Positions 26,301 to 39,477 of a stretch of 64,000 bases of DNA are shown in pieces. The notes under the pieces are model-generated. The model ran no database searches, was not told the DNA's origin, and was given only the letters and a program-made list of their open reading frames with translations. Source of the DNA: Paractinoplanes atraurantiacus (lineage in GTDB: Bacteria > Actinomycetota > Actinomycetes > Mycobacteriales > Micromonosporaceae). The stretch spans positions 192,261-256,260 of the forward strand of contig NZ_OBDY01000005.1 of NCBI RefSeq assembly GCF_900215205.1, given 5' to 3'. Positions within the stretch are counted from its first letter, which is position 1. The number at the start of each line of letters is the position of its first letter. Both the position numbers and the translations under genes were made by a program.

Positions 26301-26506
26301 CGCTCCAGACCGGCCGAGCCCAGCCGCACCCCCTCCAGGCCGTCGAGCAGACCGGGCGCGGCTTGCCGTTGCGGCACCGGCCGTTCGACGACGGCCAGGT
26401 CCTGGTCCTGTCGGGTGAGAACGACAGGACCAACGCGACCGCCTTCACCGCGCTGTCGCGCCGACTCGGAGGCAGCGGCCCGGCTCAAAGGGCAACCCGG
26501 CCCTAG
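26297..26506 (+). pseudogene. Short STAS-like fragment, probably truncated
   Basis: A 69-codon frame starts with GTG overlapping the RsbA-like stop (GTGA). It contains RPFDDGQVLVLSGENDRTNA then TAFTALSRRL, which looks like the first strand and helix of a STAS anti-anti-sigma domain, the natural partner of an RsbA protein. The frame ends after about 70 residues in Gly/Ala/Pro-rich sequence without the rest of the domain. It could be a broken partner gene or a chance frame. Confidence 0.35.
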
Positions 26507-26613
26507 GGCGGCAGCCCGACTGTGAGGCCAGCGGCCCGGTGCAAGGCCAGCTGCCGGGCTCTGAAGAAGGCGGCAATGCCGGATTGCTACGGGGCGATGA
26601 CGGCCATTGCCTC

Positions 26614-26627
26614 TGGGAGCGCTCCCA
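26614..26627. promoter_or_regulatory. CebR/CelR-type operator
   Basis: TGGGAGCGCTCCCA is the exact consensus palindrome bound by CebR, the cello-oligosaccharide-responsive LacI repressor of actinobacteria. It lies 38 bases upstream of the GTG start of the GH5 cellulase, so cellobiose or cellotriose should induce that gene. Confidence 0.9.
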
Positions 26628-26632
26628 TGTAA

Positions 26633-28240
<1,608 letters not shown>

Positions 28241-28281
28241 GGGGGCGCGAAACTCCGGGGGCGACGCCTACCATCGGGCGG

Positions 28282-30699
<2,418 letters not shown>

Positions 30700-30714
30700 G
30701 TTGGCTTTAACCTT

Positions 30715-31124
30715 TCGGCCTCGCCCTGACCGGCGGCATCAGCCTGGAGCTGCGCGACGAGGGCATGGTCGTCTCGCGCACCGGGCCGAACGGGCTGAGC
30801 ATGAAGATCCAGGCCAAGGACTGCGCGCAGGGCGGCATCTTTCCAGATGGAGCCGGAGCGCGGCGACGGCGCCCGGACCCGGATCGTGCACACGCTGGCG
30901 GGCAGCGCCTTCTACTACGACAACCCCGACTTCCGGGCCCGGCTGGGCGCGTGGCTGGGCTCCGACTGCCTCGACGCGGTCAGTGGTCCGGCTTCCCCGT
31001 TCGTGTACGGGTGAGCCCGCGCGTCAACATCGGCAGCGACACCGCCCCGAAACTCGTGCTGCGGGACAGCGCCCAGGTCGCCACCTCGGCCGACGGATTG
31101 ACAGCCCCGCTGACGGCGCCCTGA
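30715..31124 (+). pseudogene. Remnant of a secreted hypothetical protein's C-terminus
   Basis: Coherent protein segments appear in shifting frames with no start. LTGGISLELRDEGMVVSRTG and KIQAKDCAQGGIF continue in another frame as QMEPERGDGARTRIVHTLAG and FYYDNPDFRARLGAWLG. These are followed by RVNIGSDTAPKLVLRDSAQV and a final TAPLTAP stop at 31124. The segments look like the end of a larger family of actinobacterial proteins, with two or more indels and missing pieces. The family name is not known to me; decay is clear from the frame changes. Confidence 0.55.
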
Positions 31125-31185
31125 CGAAGCGAGGCCGCGCCCTGATCACTGCGACATCCTCTGATCGGCGGTAATTGCATCCGGT

Positions 31186-31211
31186 CCGGTCAGCGCTCCG
31201 GCGCTGACCGG
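31186..31211. terminator. Hairpin terminator
   Basis: A 10-bp perfect stem (CCGGTCAGCG at 31186-31195 with CGCTGACCGG at 31202-31211) and a six-base loop lie after the pseudogene remnant and before the DUF4082 operon. It insulates the operon from upstream transcription. Confidence 0.75.
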
Positions 31212-31320
31212 GCCGACTAGTTGCGCACTTCGCCCACGCCGGACAGGGGTGTCGGCGACCCGACAGTTTGCGGGTCGGCGCATTCGCATGCTTTGCGTCT
31301 GCGTTTGGGAGGCGATACGC

Positions 31321-34300
31321 GTGCGTACACTCAGGACGTTTCTAGTTCTCGCCCTTGCCGTCACGGGGTTGTCCGTGGCCGGGGCCGAGCCGGCCGCCGC
31401 CGACGCGTGTGCGCCGCTGATCAATCCGGTCGCCTGTGAGAACAGCAAAGCGGGCACGCCGAAGAGCACCTGGGACATCTCCGGGTACGGCAGTTCCGCC
31501 TTGCAGGGCTTTCCGACGCAGATCAGCGTCAACGTGGGCGAGACCGTGCAATTCAAAATCGACTCGTCGGCCGCCTCGTACCGGGTCGACATCTACCGGA
31601 TGGGCTATTACGGCGGGAACGGGGCGCGCCTCATCACGTCGGTCAGTCCGGTCGGGGTGCAGAGTCAGCCGGGGTGCATGAACCAGGCCGCGACCGGGCT
31701 CGTCGACTGCGGCAACTGGGCGGTGTCGGCCTCGTGGCCGGTGCCGGCGAACGCGGTGTCCGGCATCTACTTCGCGCGGCTCGTCCGGACCGACGGCACC
31801 TCCGGGGCCAGCCACATTCACTTCGTGGTGCGCGACGACTCGAGCCACTCCGGGATCGTCTTTCAGACCTCGGACTCGACCTGGCAGGCGTACAACCAAT
31901 ATGGGGGTAACAGCCTTTATGTCGGCTCGCCGGTGGGGCGTGCCTACAAGGTGAGTTACAACCGGCCCATCACCACCCGCGGGACCGGGGCCGAAGACTA
32001 CGTCTACAACGCCGAATATCCGATGGTGCGGTGGCTCGAGGCCAACGGGTACGACGTCAGCTACATCGCCGGCGTCGACGCCGACCGTAACGGCGCGCTG
32101 CTGCGCAACCATCAGGCGTACCTGTCCGTCGGCCACGACGAATATTGGTCGGGGCAGCAGCGGGCCAACGTGGAGGCGGCCCGGGACGCCGGCGTCAACC
32201 TCGCCTTCCTCAGCGGCAACGAGGTGTTCTGGAAGACGCGCTGGGAGAACTCGTACCGGACGATGGTCACCTACAAGGAGACCCACGCCAACGGGAAGAT
32301 CGACCCCGATCCGGCCTGGACCGGCTCGTGGCGTGACCCGCGGTTCAGCCCGCCGGCCGACGGTGGCCGGCCCGAGAACGGGCTGACCGGCACGATCTTC
32401 AAGGTCAACGCGGGCACGGTGAACCTTCAGGTGCCGGCCGCGGACGGCAAGATGCGGCTGTGGCGCGGCACGACCGTGGCCACGCAGGCGGCCGGCGCCA
32501 CGGCCACGCTGGGCACCGGGACGGTCGGCTACGAGTGGGACGAGGACGCCGACAACGGGGCCCGGCCGCGGGGGCTGATCAAGCTGTCCACGACCACGGC
32601 GTCGGGCCTGGATGTGTTGCAGGACTACGGTTCGACGTACGCGACGGGCAGCGCCACCCACAACCTGACGCTCTACCGCGCGCCGAGCGGCGCCCTGGTC
32701 TTCGGGGCCGGCACCGTGCAGTGGTCGTGGGGTCTGGACAGCAACCACGACCGCGGCTCCGGGGCCGCCAGCACGCCGATGAAGCAGGCCACGGTCAACC
32801 TGCTGGCCGACATGGGCGTGCAGCCGGGCACCCTGCAATCGGGCCTGACCGCGGCCACCGCTTCGACCGACACCGCCGGCCCGACCGCGGTGGTGACCGC
32901 GCCGGCCGCCGGGGCGACCGTGCCGGTGGGCTCGCCGACCACCATCTCGGGCACCGCGACCGACACCGGCGGCGGTGTGGTCGGGGGTGTCGAGGTCTCG
33001 ACCGATGGCACGACCTGGCATCCGGCCAACGGGCGGGCCACCTGGACGTACACGTGGCGGCCGGGCACGACCGGGGCGGCCACGATCCGGGTGCGGGCCA
33101 CCGACGACAGCGGCAACGTGGGCGCCGACGCGACCCGCGCGGTCACGGTCGGCTCGCGGACCTGCCCGTGCAGCATCTGGAACGCCAACGTCACCCCGGC
33201 CACGCCGGCCGACCCGGACAGCACCGGGACCGAGATCGGCACCCGGTTCCGGACGGACGTGGCGGGCCAGGTGACGGCGATCCGGTTCTACAAGAGCAGC
33301 GCCAACACGGGCACGCACGTGGGGAGGCTGTGGTCGAACACGGGTACGCAGCTGGCGTCGGTCACGTTCACCGGGGAGTCGGCGTCGGGCTGGCAGCAGG
33401 CAAATCTGTCCACACCGGTGACGTTGACGCCGAACACGACGTACGTGGTCTCGTACTACGCGCCGAACGGGCGCTACGCAGCCGACACCGACTACTTCGC
33501 GAATCAGGCCTACGACAACGCGCCGCTGCACGCGCTGCGTGACGGGGCGGACGGGGTCAACGGCGTCTACCGCTTCGGCACCGGCTTCCCGACGCTGGCC
33601 TGGCGGAGCGCGAACTACTACGTCGACGTGGCGTTCACGCCCGGCACCGCCGCGCCCGACACCACGCCGCCGACCGTGACCACGCAGAGTCCCGCGTCGG
33701 GGGCGACGGGCGTGGCGATCTCCGCGGCTGTCCGGGCAACCTTCAGCGAGCCGATCACCGGCGCGGCCATGACGCTGACCGGCCCCTCGGGCGCGGTGAG
33801 CGGATCGACGAGTTCGGCATCGGATACCGCGACCTTCACGCCCGGCGCGGCCTTGGCAACAAATACGACATATACGGTTTCGGCCAGCGGCGCCAAAGAT
33901 CTCGCGGGCAACACGATGGCCCCCGTGAGCTGGTCGTTCACCACCTCGGCGGCGCCGGTGACCACGACGTACTCCATCTGGCCGGCCTCGGCCGTCCCCG
34001 GCACCCCGGCCGATCCGGAGACCGCGGCCGTCGAGCTCGGCATGCGCTTCCGCTCCGACGTCGCGGGCCAGGTCACCGGCGTCCGCTTCTATAAGGGAAG
34101 CGGCAACACGGGCACCCACCTGGGCCGGCTCTGGTCCAACACCGGCACGCAACTGGCGACCGTCACCTTCTCCGCGGAGTCGGCGACCGGCTGGCAGACC
34201 GCCACCTTCTCGTCGCCGGTGACGATCACCGCGAACACCACGTACGTCGTCTCCTACTACGCGCCGGTGGGCCGCTACGCCGCCGACACCGGGTTCTTCG

Positions 34301-34455
34301 CGACCAACGGCGTCGACAACGGCCCGCTGCACGCCCTGGCGAACGGCGTCGACGGCGCCAACGGCCTGTACCGGTACGGAACGGGCGGGGGCTTCCCCAC
34401 CAACACGTGGCAGTCGGCCAACTACTGGGTCGACGTCGTATTCGCCGCCTCCTAA
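31321..34455 (+). CDS. Secreted DMFase-beta-like/DUF4082 multi-domain protein
   Basis: This is a 1,044-residue exported protein. A signal peptide covers residues 1-28. Residues about 35-500 resemble the C-terminal domain of N,N-dimethylformamidase beta subunit (FQTSDSTWQAYNQYGGNSLY, YLSVGHDEYWSGQQ, FLSGNEVFWKTRWE). An Ig-like domain follows (519-610), then DUF4082 (613-770), an Ig-like Big_5-type domain (775-880) and a second DUF4082 (881-1044). The GTG at 31321 follows GGGAGG at ideal spacing. A second giant with shared domains starts 12 bases after its stop, so the two form an operon. The work of the DMFase-like domain in these extracellular proteins is not established; carbohydrate or envelope binding is plausible. 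Confidence 0.85.
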   Translation: MRTLRTFLVLALAVTGLSVAGAEPAAADACAPLINPVACENSKAGTPKSTWDISGYGSSALQGFPTQISVNVGETVQFKIDSSAASYRVDIYRMGYYGGNGARLITSVSPVGVQSQPGCMNQAATGLVDCGNWAVSASWPVPANAVSGIYFARLVRTDGTSGASHIHFVVRDDSSHSGIVFQTSDSTWQAYNQYGGNSLYVGSPVGRAYKVSYNRPITTRGTGAEDYVYNAEYPMVRWLEANGYDVSYIAGVDADRNGALLRNHQAYLSVGHDEYWSGQQRANVEAARDAGVNLAFLSGNEVFWKTRWENSYRTMVTYKETHANGKIDPDPAWTGSWRDPRFSPPADGGRPENGLTGTIFKVNAGTVNLQVPAADGKMRLWRGTTVATQAAGATATLGTGTVGYEWDEDADNGARPRGLIKLSTTTASGLDVLQDYGSTYATGSATHNLTLYRAPSGALVFGAGTVQWSWGLDSNHDRGSGAASTPMKQATVNLLADMGVQPGTLQSGLTAATASTDTAGPTAVVTAPAAGATVPVGSPTTISGTATDTGGGVVGGVEVSTDGTTWHPANGRATWTYTWRPGTTGAATIRVRATDDSGNVGADATRAVTVGSRTCPCSIWNANVTPATPADPDSTGTEIGTRFRTDVAGQVTAIRFYKSSANTGTHVGRLWSNTGTQLASVTFTGESASGWQQANLSTPVTLTPNTTYVVSYYAPNGRYAADTDYFANQAYDNAPLHALRDGADGVNGVYRFGTGFPTLAWRSANYYVDVAFTPGTAAPDTTPPTVTTQSPASGATGVAISAAVRATFSEPITGAAMTLTGPSGAVSGSTSSASDTATFTPGAALATNTTYTVSASGAKDLAGNTMAPVSWSFTTSAAPVTTTYSIWPASAVPGTPADPETAAVELGMRFRSDVAGQVTGVRFYKGSGNTGTHLGRLWSNTGTQLATVTFSAESATGWQTATFSSPVTITANTTYVVSYYAPVGRYAADTGFFATNGVDNGPLHALANGVDGANGLYRYGTGGGFPTNTWQSANYWVDVVFAAS

Positions 34456-34467
34456 AGGGGGAACACG

Positions 34468-37400
34468 TTGAGAAAACTGGTGATGGTCCTGGCCCTCGTG
34501 GCCGCCCTGCTCGTCGTGCCGCAGGCGGCCCGGGCCGCCACCTGCCCCTGCTCGATCTGGCCCACCACGGCCGTGCCGTCCACCCCGTCCGAGGCCGACA
34601 CCGCCGCGGTCGAGGTCGGCGTCAAGTTCCGCTCGGACGCCGACGGCTTCGTGACCGGCGTGCGCTTCTACAAGGGCAGCGCCAACACCGGGACCCACGT
34701 CGGTCATCTGTGGAGCGCGACCGGCACCAACCTGGGGACCGTCACCTTCACCGGCGAGACCGCGTCCGGCTGGCAGACCGCGACGTTCGCCAGCCCGGTC
34801 GCGATCAGCGCCAACACCACCTACGTCGCGTCGTACTACGCCCCGAACGGCCGCTACGCCAGCGACGACGGCGCGTTCGCGACGGCCGGCGTCGACAACT
34901 CGCCGCTGCGGGCCCTGCGCGACGGCGAGGACGGCGCCAACGGCATCTACCGCTACGGCACCGGCGGCGGCTTCCCGACCAACACCTATCAGTCGGCCAA
35001 CTACTGGGTCGACGTCGTCTTCGAGACCAGCGCGGCCGACACGACCCCGCCCACGGTCACCGGCACCAGCCCCGCCTCGGGTGACACCGGTGTGGCCACC
35101 ACGGCCACGATCAGCGCCACCTTGAACGAGCCGCTTCAGGCCGGCACCGTGGCTCTCGCGCTCCGGACCGGCACCACGACGATCAACGGCACGACGGCGT
35201 ACGACTCCACGACGCGCACCGTGAGTCTCGTGCCGGCCGGCGCCCTGGCGGCCTCCACGTCCTACACCGCCACGGTCAGCGGGGCCCGGGACGTCGCCGG
35301 CAACACGATGGCCCCCGTGAGCTGGTCGTTCACCACCGGCAGCGGCGGCTCGGCCTGCCCGTGCACGATCTGGCCGCCGACCGCGACCCCGGCCGTCGCG
35401 GCCGCCGCCGACAACAGCGCGGTCGAGCTCGGCGTCCGGTTCCGGGCCAACGCCGCCGGTTTCATCACCGGGCTGAGGTTCTACAAGGGCGCCGGGAACA
35501 CCGGCACGCACACCGGCTCCCTCTGGAGCACCGCCGGCACGCGCCTGTCCACGGTCACCTTCACCGGTGAGACGGCCACCGGCTGGCAGACGGCCACGCT
35601 GCCCAACCCGGTCGCGGTCACCGCGAACACGACCTACGTGGCGTCATACCACACCGACACCGGCTTCTACTCCACCACGGCCAACGGCCTCGCCTCGGCC
35701 GTCACCCGGGGCCCGCTGAGCACGATCGCCGGGAACAACGGCGTTTACCGGTACGGCGCGAGCGCGTACCCGACCGCGAGTTATCAGAACACCAACTACT
35801 GGGTCGACGTCGTCTACAACACCGCGGCCACCGACACCGTGGCCCCCGGCCTGGCCGCCCGATCCCCGGCCGCGGGCGCCAGTGGCGTCGCCGCCACCAC
35901 CGCGGTCACCGCCACCTTCAACGAGCCCGTCTCGGCCGTGGCCATGTCCCTGACCGGGCCGTCGGGCGCGGTCACCGGCACGACCGCGTACGACGCCGGC
36001 AGCAACACCGCCACGTTCACCCCGTCGGCCACGCTGGCCTACTCCACCGCGTACACCGTCTCGGTCAGCGACGCCCGCGACGCCGCCGGCAACGTCATGA
36101 CCCCGGTGACCTGGACCTTCACCACCGGCACGGCCCCACCGCCGCCGCCCGACCAGGGCCCCGGCGGCCCGATCCTGCTCATCCGGCCGCCGAGCGGCTT
36201 CACACCCTTCCTGGCCGAGGTGCTGCGCACCGAGGGCCTCAACGAGTTCACCACGGCCGACCTGTCCACTGTCACCGCGACCACACTGAGCCAGTACGAC
36301 GTGGTGCTGCTCGGTCAGACCGCGCTCACCGCGGCCCAGGTCGCCATGTTCACCACCTGGGTCGACGGCGGCGGCAACCTGATCGCCATGCGCCCCGACA
36401 AGCAGCTGGCCGGACTGCTCGGCCTCACGTCGACGACCGGCACGCTGGCCGAGGGCTATCTGAAGGCCGCCAGTCCCGGCATCGCCGACCAGACCATCCA
36501 GTACCACGGCACGGCCGACCGGTACACGCTCAACGGCGCCCAGGCCGTGGCCACCCTGTACTCGAACGCGACCACGGCCACCACCAACCCGGCCGTGTCG
36601 CTGGCCGGCGCCGGCGCCAACGGCGGCCAGGCCGCGGCCTTCACGTACGACCTGCCGCAGTCGCTGGTCTACACGCGGCAGGGCAACCCGGCCTGGGACG
36701 GCCAGGAACGCGACGGCTCCTCGCCGCGGCGCTCCGACGACCTGTTCTTCGGCGGCGGCTCCACCGACTGGGTCAACCTGTCCAAGGCGGCCATCCCGCA
36801 GGCCGACGAGCAGCAGCGGCTGCTGGCCAACCTGATCGGCCAGATGAACCTCGATCGCAAGCCGCTGCCCAAGTTCTGGTACTTCCCGCGCGGCGTCAAG
36901 GCGGTCGTGGTGGCCACCGGCGACGACCACGGCGTGGGCGGCACGGCCGGCCGCTTCGACCAGTACACGGCCAACAGCCCGGCCAACTGCGTGGTCGACG
37001 ACTGGCAGTGCGCGCGGTTCACCTCGTACGTCTATCCGGCCTCGCCTTTGACCGGCGCCCAGGCCGGCAATTACCAGTCGCGCGGCTTCGAGGTGGGTCT
37101 GCACGTCACCACCAACTGCGGTGACTTCACGGCGAGCACGCTGACCGGCTTCTACACCAACCAGTTGAGCTCGTGGCGCGGCCGATACTCGGGCGTGACC
37201 GGGCCGGTCACCAACCGGACGCACTGCATCGCCTGGTCGGACTGGTCGTCGCAGGCCACGATCGAGGCGGCCAACGGGATCCGGCTCGACACGAACTACT
37301 ACTACTGGCCCGGTTCCTGGGTCAACGACCGGCCCGGCTTCATGACCGGCTCCGGCATGCCGATGCGCTTCTCCCCCAAGACGGGCGGGCTCATCGACGT

Positions 37401-38598
37401 CTACCAGGCGGCCACCCAGATGACCGACGAGTCCGGGCAGAGCTACCCGTTCACCGTGGACACGCTGCTGGATCGGGCGCTCGGGGCCGAGGGCTACTAC
37501 GGGGCCTTCACGGCCAACATGCACACCGACAACGCCACCACGTACGACAGCGATCAGGTGCTCGCCTCGGCCCGGGAGCGCGGCGTGCCGCTCATCACGG
37601 CCAAGCAGCTGCTCGCCTGGCTCGACGGGCGCAACGCGTCGTCGTACTCCGCGATCTCCTGGTCCGGAAACGAGCTCTCGTTCACCGTCAACGTCGGGAC
37701 GGGCGCCAACGGCCTGACCGGCATGGTGCCCACGCTCGGACCGGGCGGGCGATCGCTGACCACCCTGACCCGGGCCGGCTCCCCGGTCGCCTTCACAAAG
37801 ACGACGATCAAGGGGATTGAGTACGGGATGTACGCCGCGTCCCCGGGCGCCTATGTGGCCACCTATTCCGGCACTGCCTCACCTGTCGCGCCTTCGCCGC
37901 AGCGACGCGTGACCGGGGCGCCGGACACTACGGCGCCGGCCATCTCGGACATCGCCGTCCAGGCCCAGCCGGACGGGACAGCCACGGTGTCGTGGAGCAC
38001 GAGCGAGCCGGCCGCGACGACGCTGGAGGTCGAGGGGAACAGCTGGCCGGCCGACCTGACCGGGCGGTCCCACACGGCGACCGTGACCGGGCTGGACCCG
38101 CTGAGGACGTACCAATACCGGATCCGCGGCGTCGACCCGGCGGGCAACGCGACGGTGTCGCCGGTGGACACGTTCGTCTCGAGCGCGGCCGGGGTGGCGG
38201 ACCACACGGAGGCCGCCCTGCGCACCGGGAAGGCCAGCGGCGTCACGGTCACCGCCGACGGCGCACGGCTGACGGGAAACACCCGGAAGGGCTCGATGGT
38301 GTCGCGGGTGCTCGACGCGAAGCAGATGGTGACCTGGGACCGGCTGTCGTACCAGGCTTCGGTGCCGGAAGGTGCTTCGGTGCGGTTGTCCGTGCGTACG
38401 GGAAGCACCTCCAGCCCTGGAGGCAGCGGCTGGACCGGCTGGAAGCCGGCCGGACAGGGAGACCGGGTCGTGGGGGGATCGCGCTACGCGCAGTACCGGG
38501 TGGAGCTGACCCGGGGCGCGGCCTCACCGGTGCTGCACGGCGTCGGCATCACGAGCGACGCGAAGCCGGTGGCGAACCCGACCGAAACCGGAAGATAG
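34468..38598 (+). CDS. Secreted DUF4082/Ig multi-domain protein with deacetylase-like region
   Basis: This is a 1,376-residue exported protein starting at TTG 34468, which follows AGGGGG. The order is signal peptide (1-26), DUF4082 (30-190), Ig-like (190-290), DUF4082 (295-450), Ig-like (453-555) and a Pro linker. Then comes a GATase-like Rossmann domain (about 568-790, ILLIRPPSGFTPFLAEVLR, YDVVLLGQTALT). Next is a catalytic-looking domain (about 800-1135) with VVVATGDDHG, FEVGLHVTTNC and FTANMHTDN, reminiscent of NodB polysaccharide deacetylases. An FN3 domain (1150-1237) and a sugar-binding-like C-terminus complete it. It shares DUF4082 and Ig modules with the gene before it. The deacetylase idea is tentative, since the canonical metal triad is not fully evident. 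Its 3' end overlaps the convergent DUF1295 gene by 50 bases. Confidence 0.83.
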   Translation: MRKLVMVLALVAALLVVPQAARAATCPCSIWPTTAVPSTPSEADTAAVEVGVKFRSDADGFVTGVRFYKGSANTGTHVGHLWSATGTNLGTVTFTGETASGWQTATFASPVAISANTTYVASYYAPNGRYASDDGAFATAGVDNSPLRALRDGEDGANGIYRYGTGGGFPTNTYQSANYWVDVVFETSAADTTPPTVTGTSPASGDTGVATTATISATLNEPLQAGTVALALRTGTTTINGTTAYDSTTRTVSLVPAGALAASTSYTATVSGARDVAGNTMAPVSWSFTTGSGGSACPCTIWPPTATPAVAAAADNSAVELGVRFRANAAGFITGLRFYKGAGNTGTHTGSLWSTAGTRLSTVTFTGETATGWQTATLPNPVAVTANTTYVASYHTDTGFYSTTANGLASAVTRGPLSTIAGNNGVYRYGASAYPTASYQNTNYWVDVVYNTAATDTVAPGLAARSPAAGASGVAATTAVTATFNEPVSAVAMSLTGPSGAVTGTTAYDAGSNTATFTPSATLAYSTAYTVSVSDARDAAGNVMTPVTWTFTTGTAPPPPPDQGPGGPILLIRPPSGFTPFLAEVLRTEGLNEFTTADLSTVTATTLSQYDVVLLGQTALTAAQVAMFTTWVDGGGNLIAMRPDKQLAGLLGLTSTTGTLAEGYLKAASPGIADQTIQYHGTADRYTLNGAQAVATLYSNATTATTNPAVSLAGAGANGGQAAAFTYDLPQSLVYTRQGNPAWDGQERDGSSPRRSDDLFFGGGSTDWVNLSKAAIPQADEQQRLLANLIGQMNLDRKPLPKFWYFPRGVKAVVVATGDDHGVGGTAGRFDQYTANSPANCVVDDWQCARFTSYVYPASPLTGAQAGNYQSRGFEVGLHVTTNCGDFTASTLTGFYTNQLSSWRGRYSGVTGPVTNRTHCIAWSDWSSQATIEAANGIRLDTNYYYWPGSWVNDRPGFMTGSGMPMRFSPKTGGLIDVYQAATQMTDESGQSYPFTVDTLLDRALGAEGYYGAFTANMHTDNATTYDSDQVLASARERGVPLITAKQLLAWLDGRNASSYSAISWSGNELSFTVNVGTGANGLTGMVPTLGPGGRSLTTLTRAGSPVAFTKTTIKGIEYGMYAASPGAYVATYSGTASPVAPSPQRRVTGAPDTTAPAISDIAVQAQPDGTATVSWSTSEPAATTLEVEGNSWPADLTGRSHTATVTGLDPLRTYQYRIRGVDPAGNATVSPVDTFVSSAAGVADHTEAALRTGKASGVTVTADGARLTGNTRKGSMVSRVLDAKQMVTWDRLSYQASVPEGASVRLSVRTGSTSSPGGSGWTGWKPAGQGDRVVGGSRYAQYRVELTRGAASPVLHGVGITSDAKPVANPTETGR

Positions 38599-39406
38599 GC
38601 AGCAGGGCCGGGGTACGCCGCATGTAGTCGGCATACCCCGGCCTTCGCTGCAGCGAGCGCCGGTCCATCAGCGGCACGCTGACGAAGACGAAGAGCAGAA
38701 CCATGGCGACGGGTCCGGCCGCCGTCCACCAGGGGGTCGGCGCGAACAGCCACAGGGCGAACCAGAAGAGGATCTCGCCGAGATAGTTGGGATGGCGCGA
38801 CCAGCGCCAGAGGCCGCGGTCGAGCACCTTCCCCCGGTTGGCCGGATCGGCGGTGAAGCGGCGCACCTGCCGATCGGCGACCGCTTCGATGGCGACGGCG
38901 CCCAGGCCGACCATGACGGCTACCGTGTCCAGAGCGCTCCACGGCTCGTTCGGCGCCACCCAGACGGGAAGCATCCCGGCGAAGACCACCAGTGTCGGCA
39001 CCACCATGATGCCGACCAGGCTGACCACCCAGAACGGCAGCCACTGCGGCCTTTGCTCGCGCATCCGCACATAACGCCAGTCCTCGTGACCGAGCCCGCG
39101 CCATCCGGCCGCCCAGTTGGCGGTGAGGCGGATCGCCCACGCCAGGATGACCAGTTGCTGGGCGGTGAACGGCGCGGCCCAGGCAAAGGCCATCACCGGC
39201 GGGGCAATGCTCCAGTACGGGTCGTAGAGGCTGGCGTTACCGACGACCAGGCTCCCGAGAAACACGACCACGGTGGCCGCGACATCGGCGACGAGCGTGG
39301 TCGCCAACGGACGCGCCCCACTCGCCGATTCCGCGACACCCCACGCGGCGAGCCCGGCCAGGACATAGGCGACCGTCACGACCCCGAATCCCGCCATCCG
39401 TGTCAC
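38549..39406 (-). CDS. DUF1295 / steroid 5-alpha-reductase C-terminal-like membrane protein
   Basis: This 285-residue protein has about seven membrane helices and the DUF1295 signatures DPYWSIAPP, GHEDWRYVRMRE, GLWRWSRHPNYLGEILFW and RRPGYADYMRRTPALLP. Family members are NADPH-dependent reductases or methyltransferase-like enzymes acting on lipophilic substrates. The gene is divergent from a PadR gene, with two palindromic operators in between, so it is the likely target of that regulator. Its 3' end overlaps the convergent DUF4082 gene by 50 bases. Confidence 0.88.
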   Translation of the reverse strand: MTRMAGFGVVTVAYVLAGLAAWGVAESASGARPLATTLVADVAATVVVFLGSLVVGNASLYDPYWSIAPPVMAFAWAAPFTAQQLVILAWAIRLTANWAAGWRGLGHEDWRYVRMREQRPQWLPFWVVSLVGIMVVPTLVVFAGMLPVWVAPNEPWSALDTVAVMVGLGAVAIEAVADRQVRRFTADPANRGKVLDRGLWRWSRHPNYLGEILFWFALWLFAPTPWWTAAGPVAMVLLFVFVSVPLMDRRSLQRRPGYADYMRRTPALLPIFRFRSGSPPASRRS

Positions 39407-39432
39407 GCGTTTTTATCTACCACTTGACGTGC

Positions 39433-39444
39433 CTACCTAGGTAG
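39433..39444. promoter_or_regulatory. Palindromic operator 1 (PadR site)
   Basis: CTACCTAGGTAG is a perfect 12-base palindrome upstream of the candidate -10 element of the PadR gene, centred 23 bases from an identical copy. It lies in the divergent DUF1295-PadR promoter region. Confidence 0.75.
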
Positions 39445-39470
39445 ACACGTTCTCTCTACCTAGGTAGAGT
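39442..39470 (+). promoter_or_regulatory. Leaderless PadR promoter
   Basis: TAGACA at 39442-39447 and TAGAGT at 39465-39470 are 17 bases apart, and the ATG starts eight bases after the end of the -10 element. Transcription should therefore begin at or next to the start codon. Both palindromes overlap these elements. Confidence 0.55.
39456..39467. promoter_or_regulatory. Palindromic operator 2 (PadR site)
   Basis: This is a second identical CTACCTAGGTAG, overlapping the candidate -10 element. Two identical sites about two helical turns apart suggest cooperative binding by two dimers and autorepression. Confidence 0.75.
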
Positions 39471-39477
39471 CCTGCCC

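Noticed and set aside
31342..35511. Very long open frame on the minus strand, 1,389 codons
   Set aside because: It lies opposite two well-supported secreted proteins, is extremely rich in Arg, Gly and Ala, and has no domains. It is a codon-bias shadow of high-GC genes.
34468..38598. Confident NodB polysaccharide deacetylase call
   Set aside because: ATGDDHG and GLHVTTN are suggestive, but the full metal triad and order of motifs cannot be confirmed by eye, so it is only noted as deacetylase-like.
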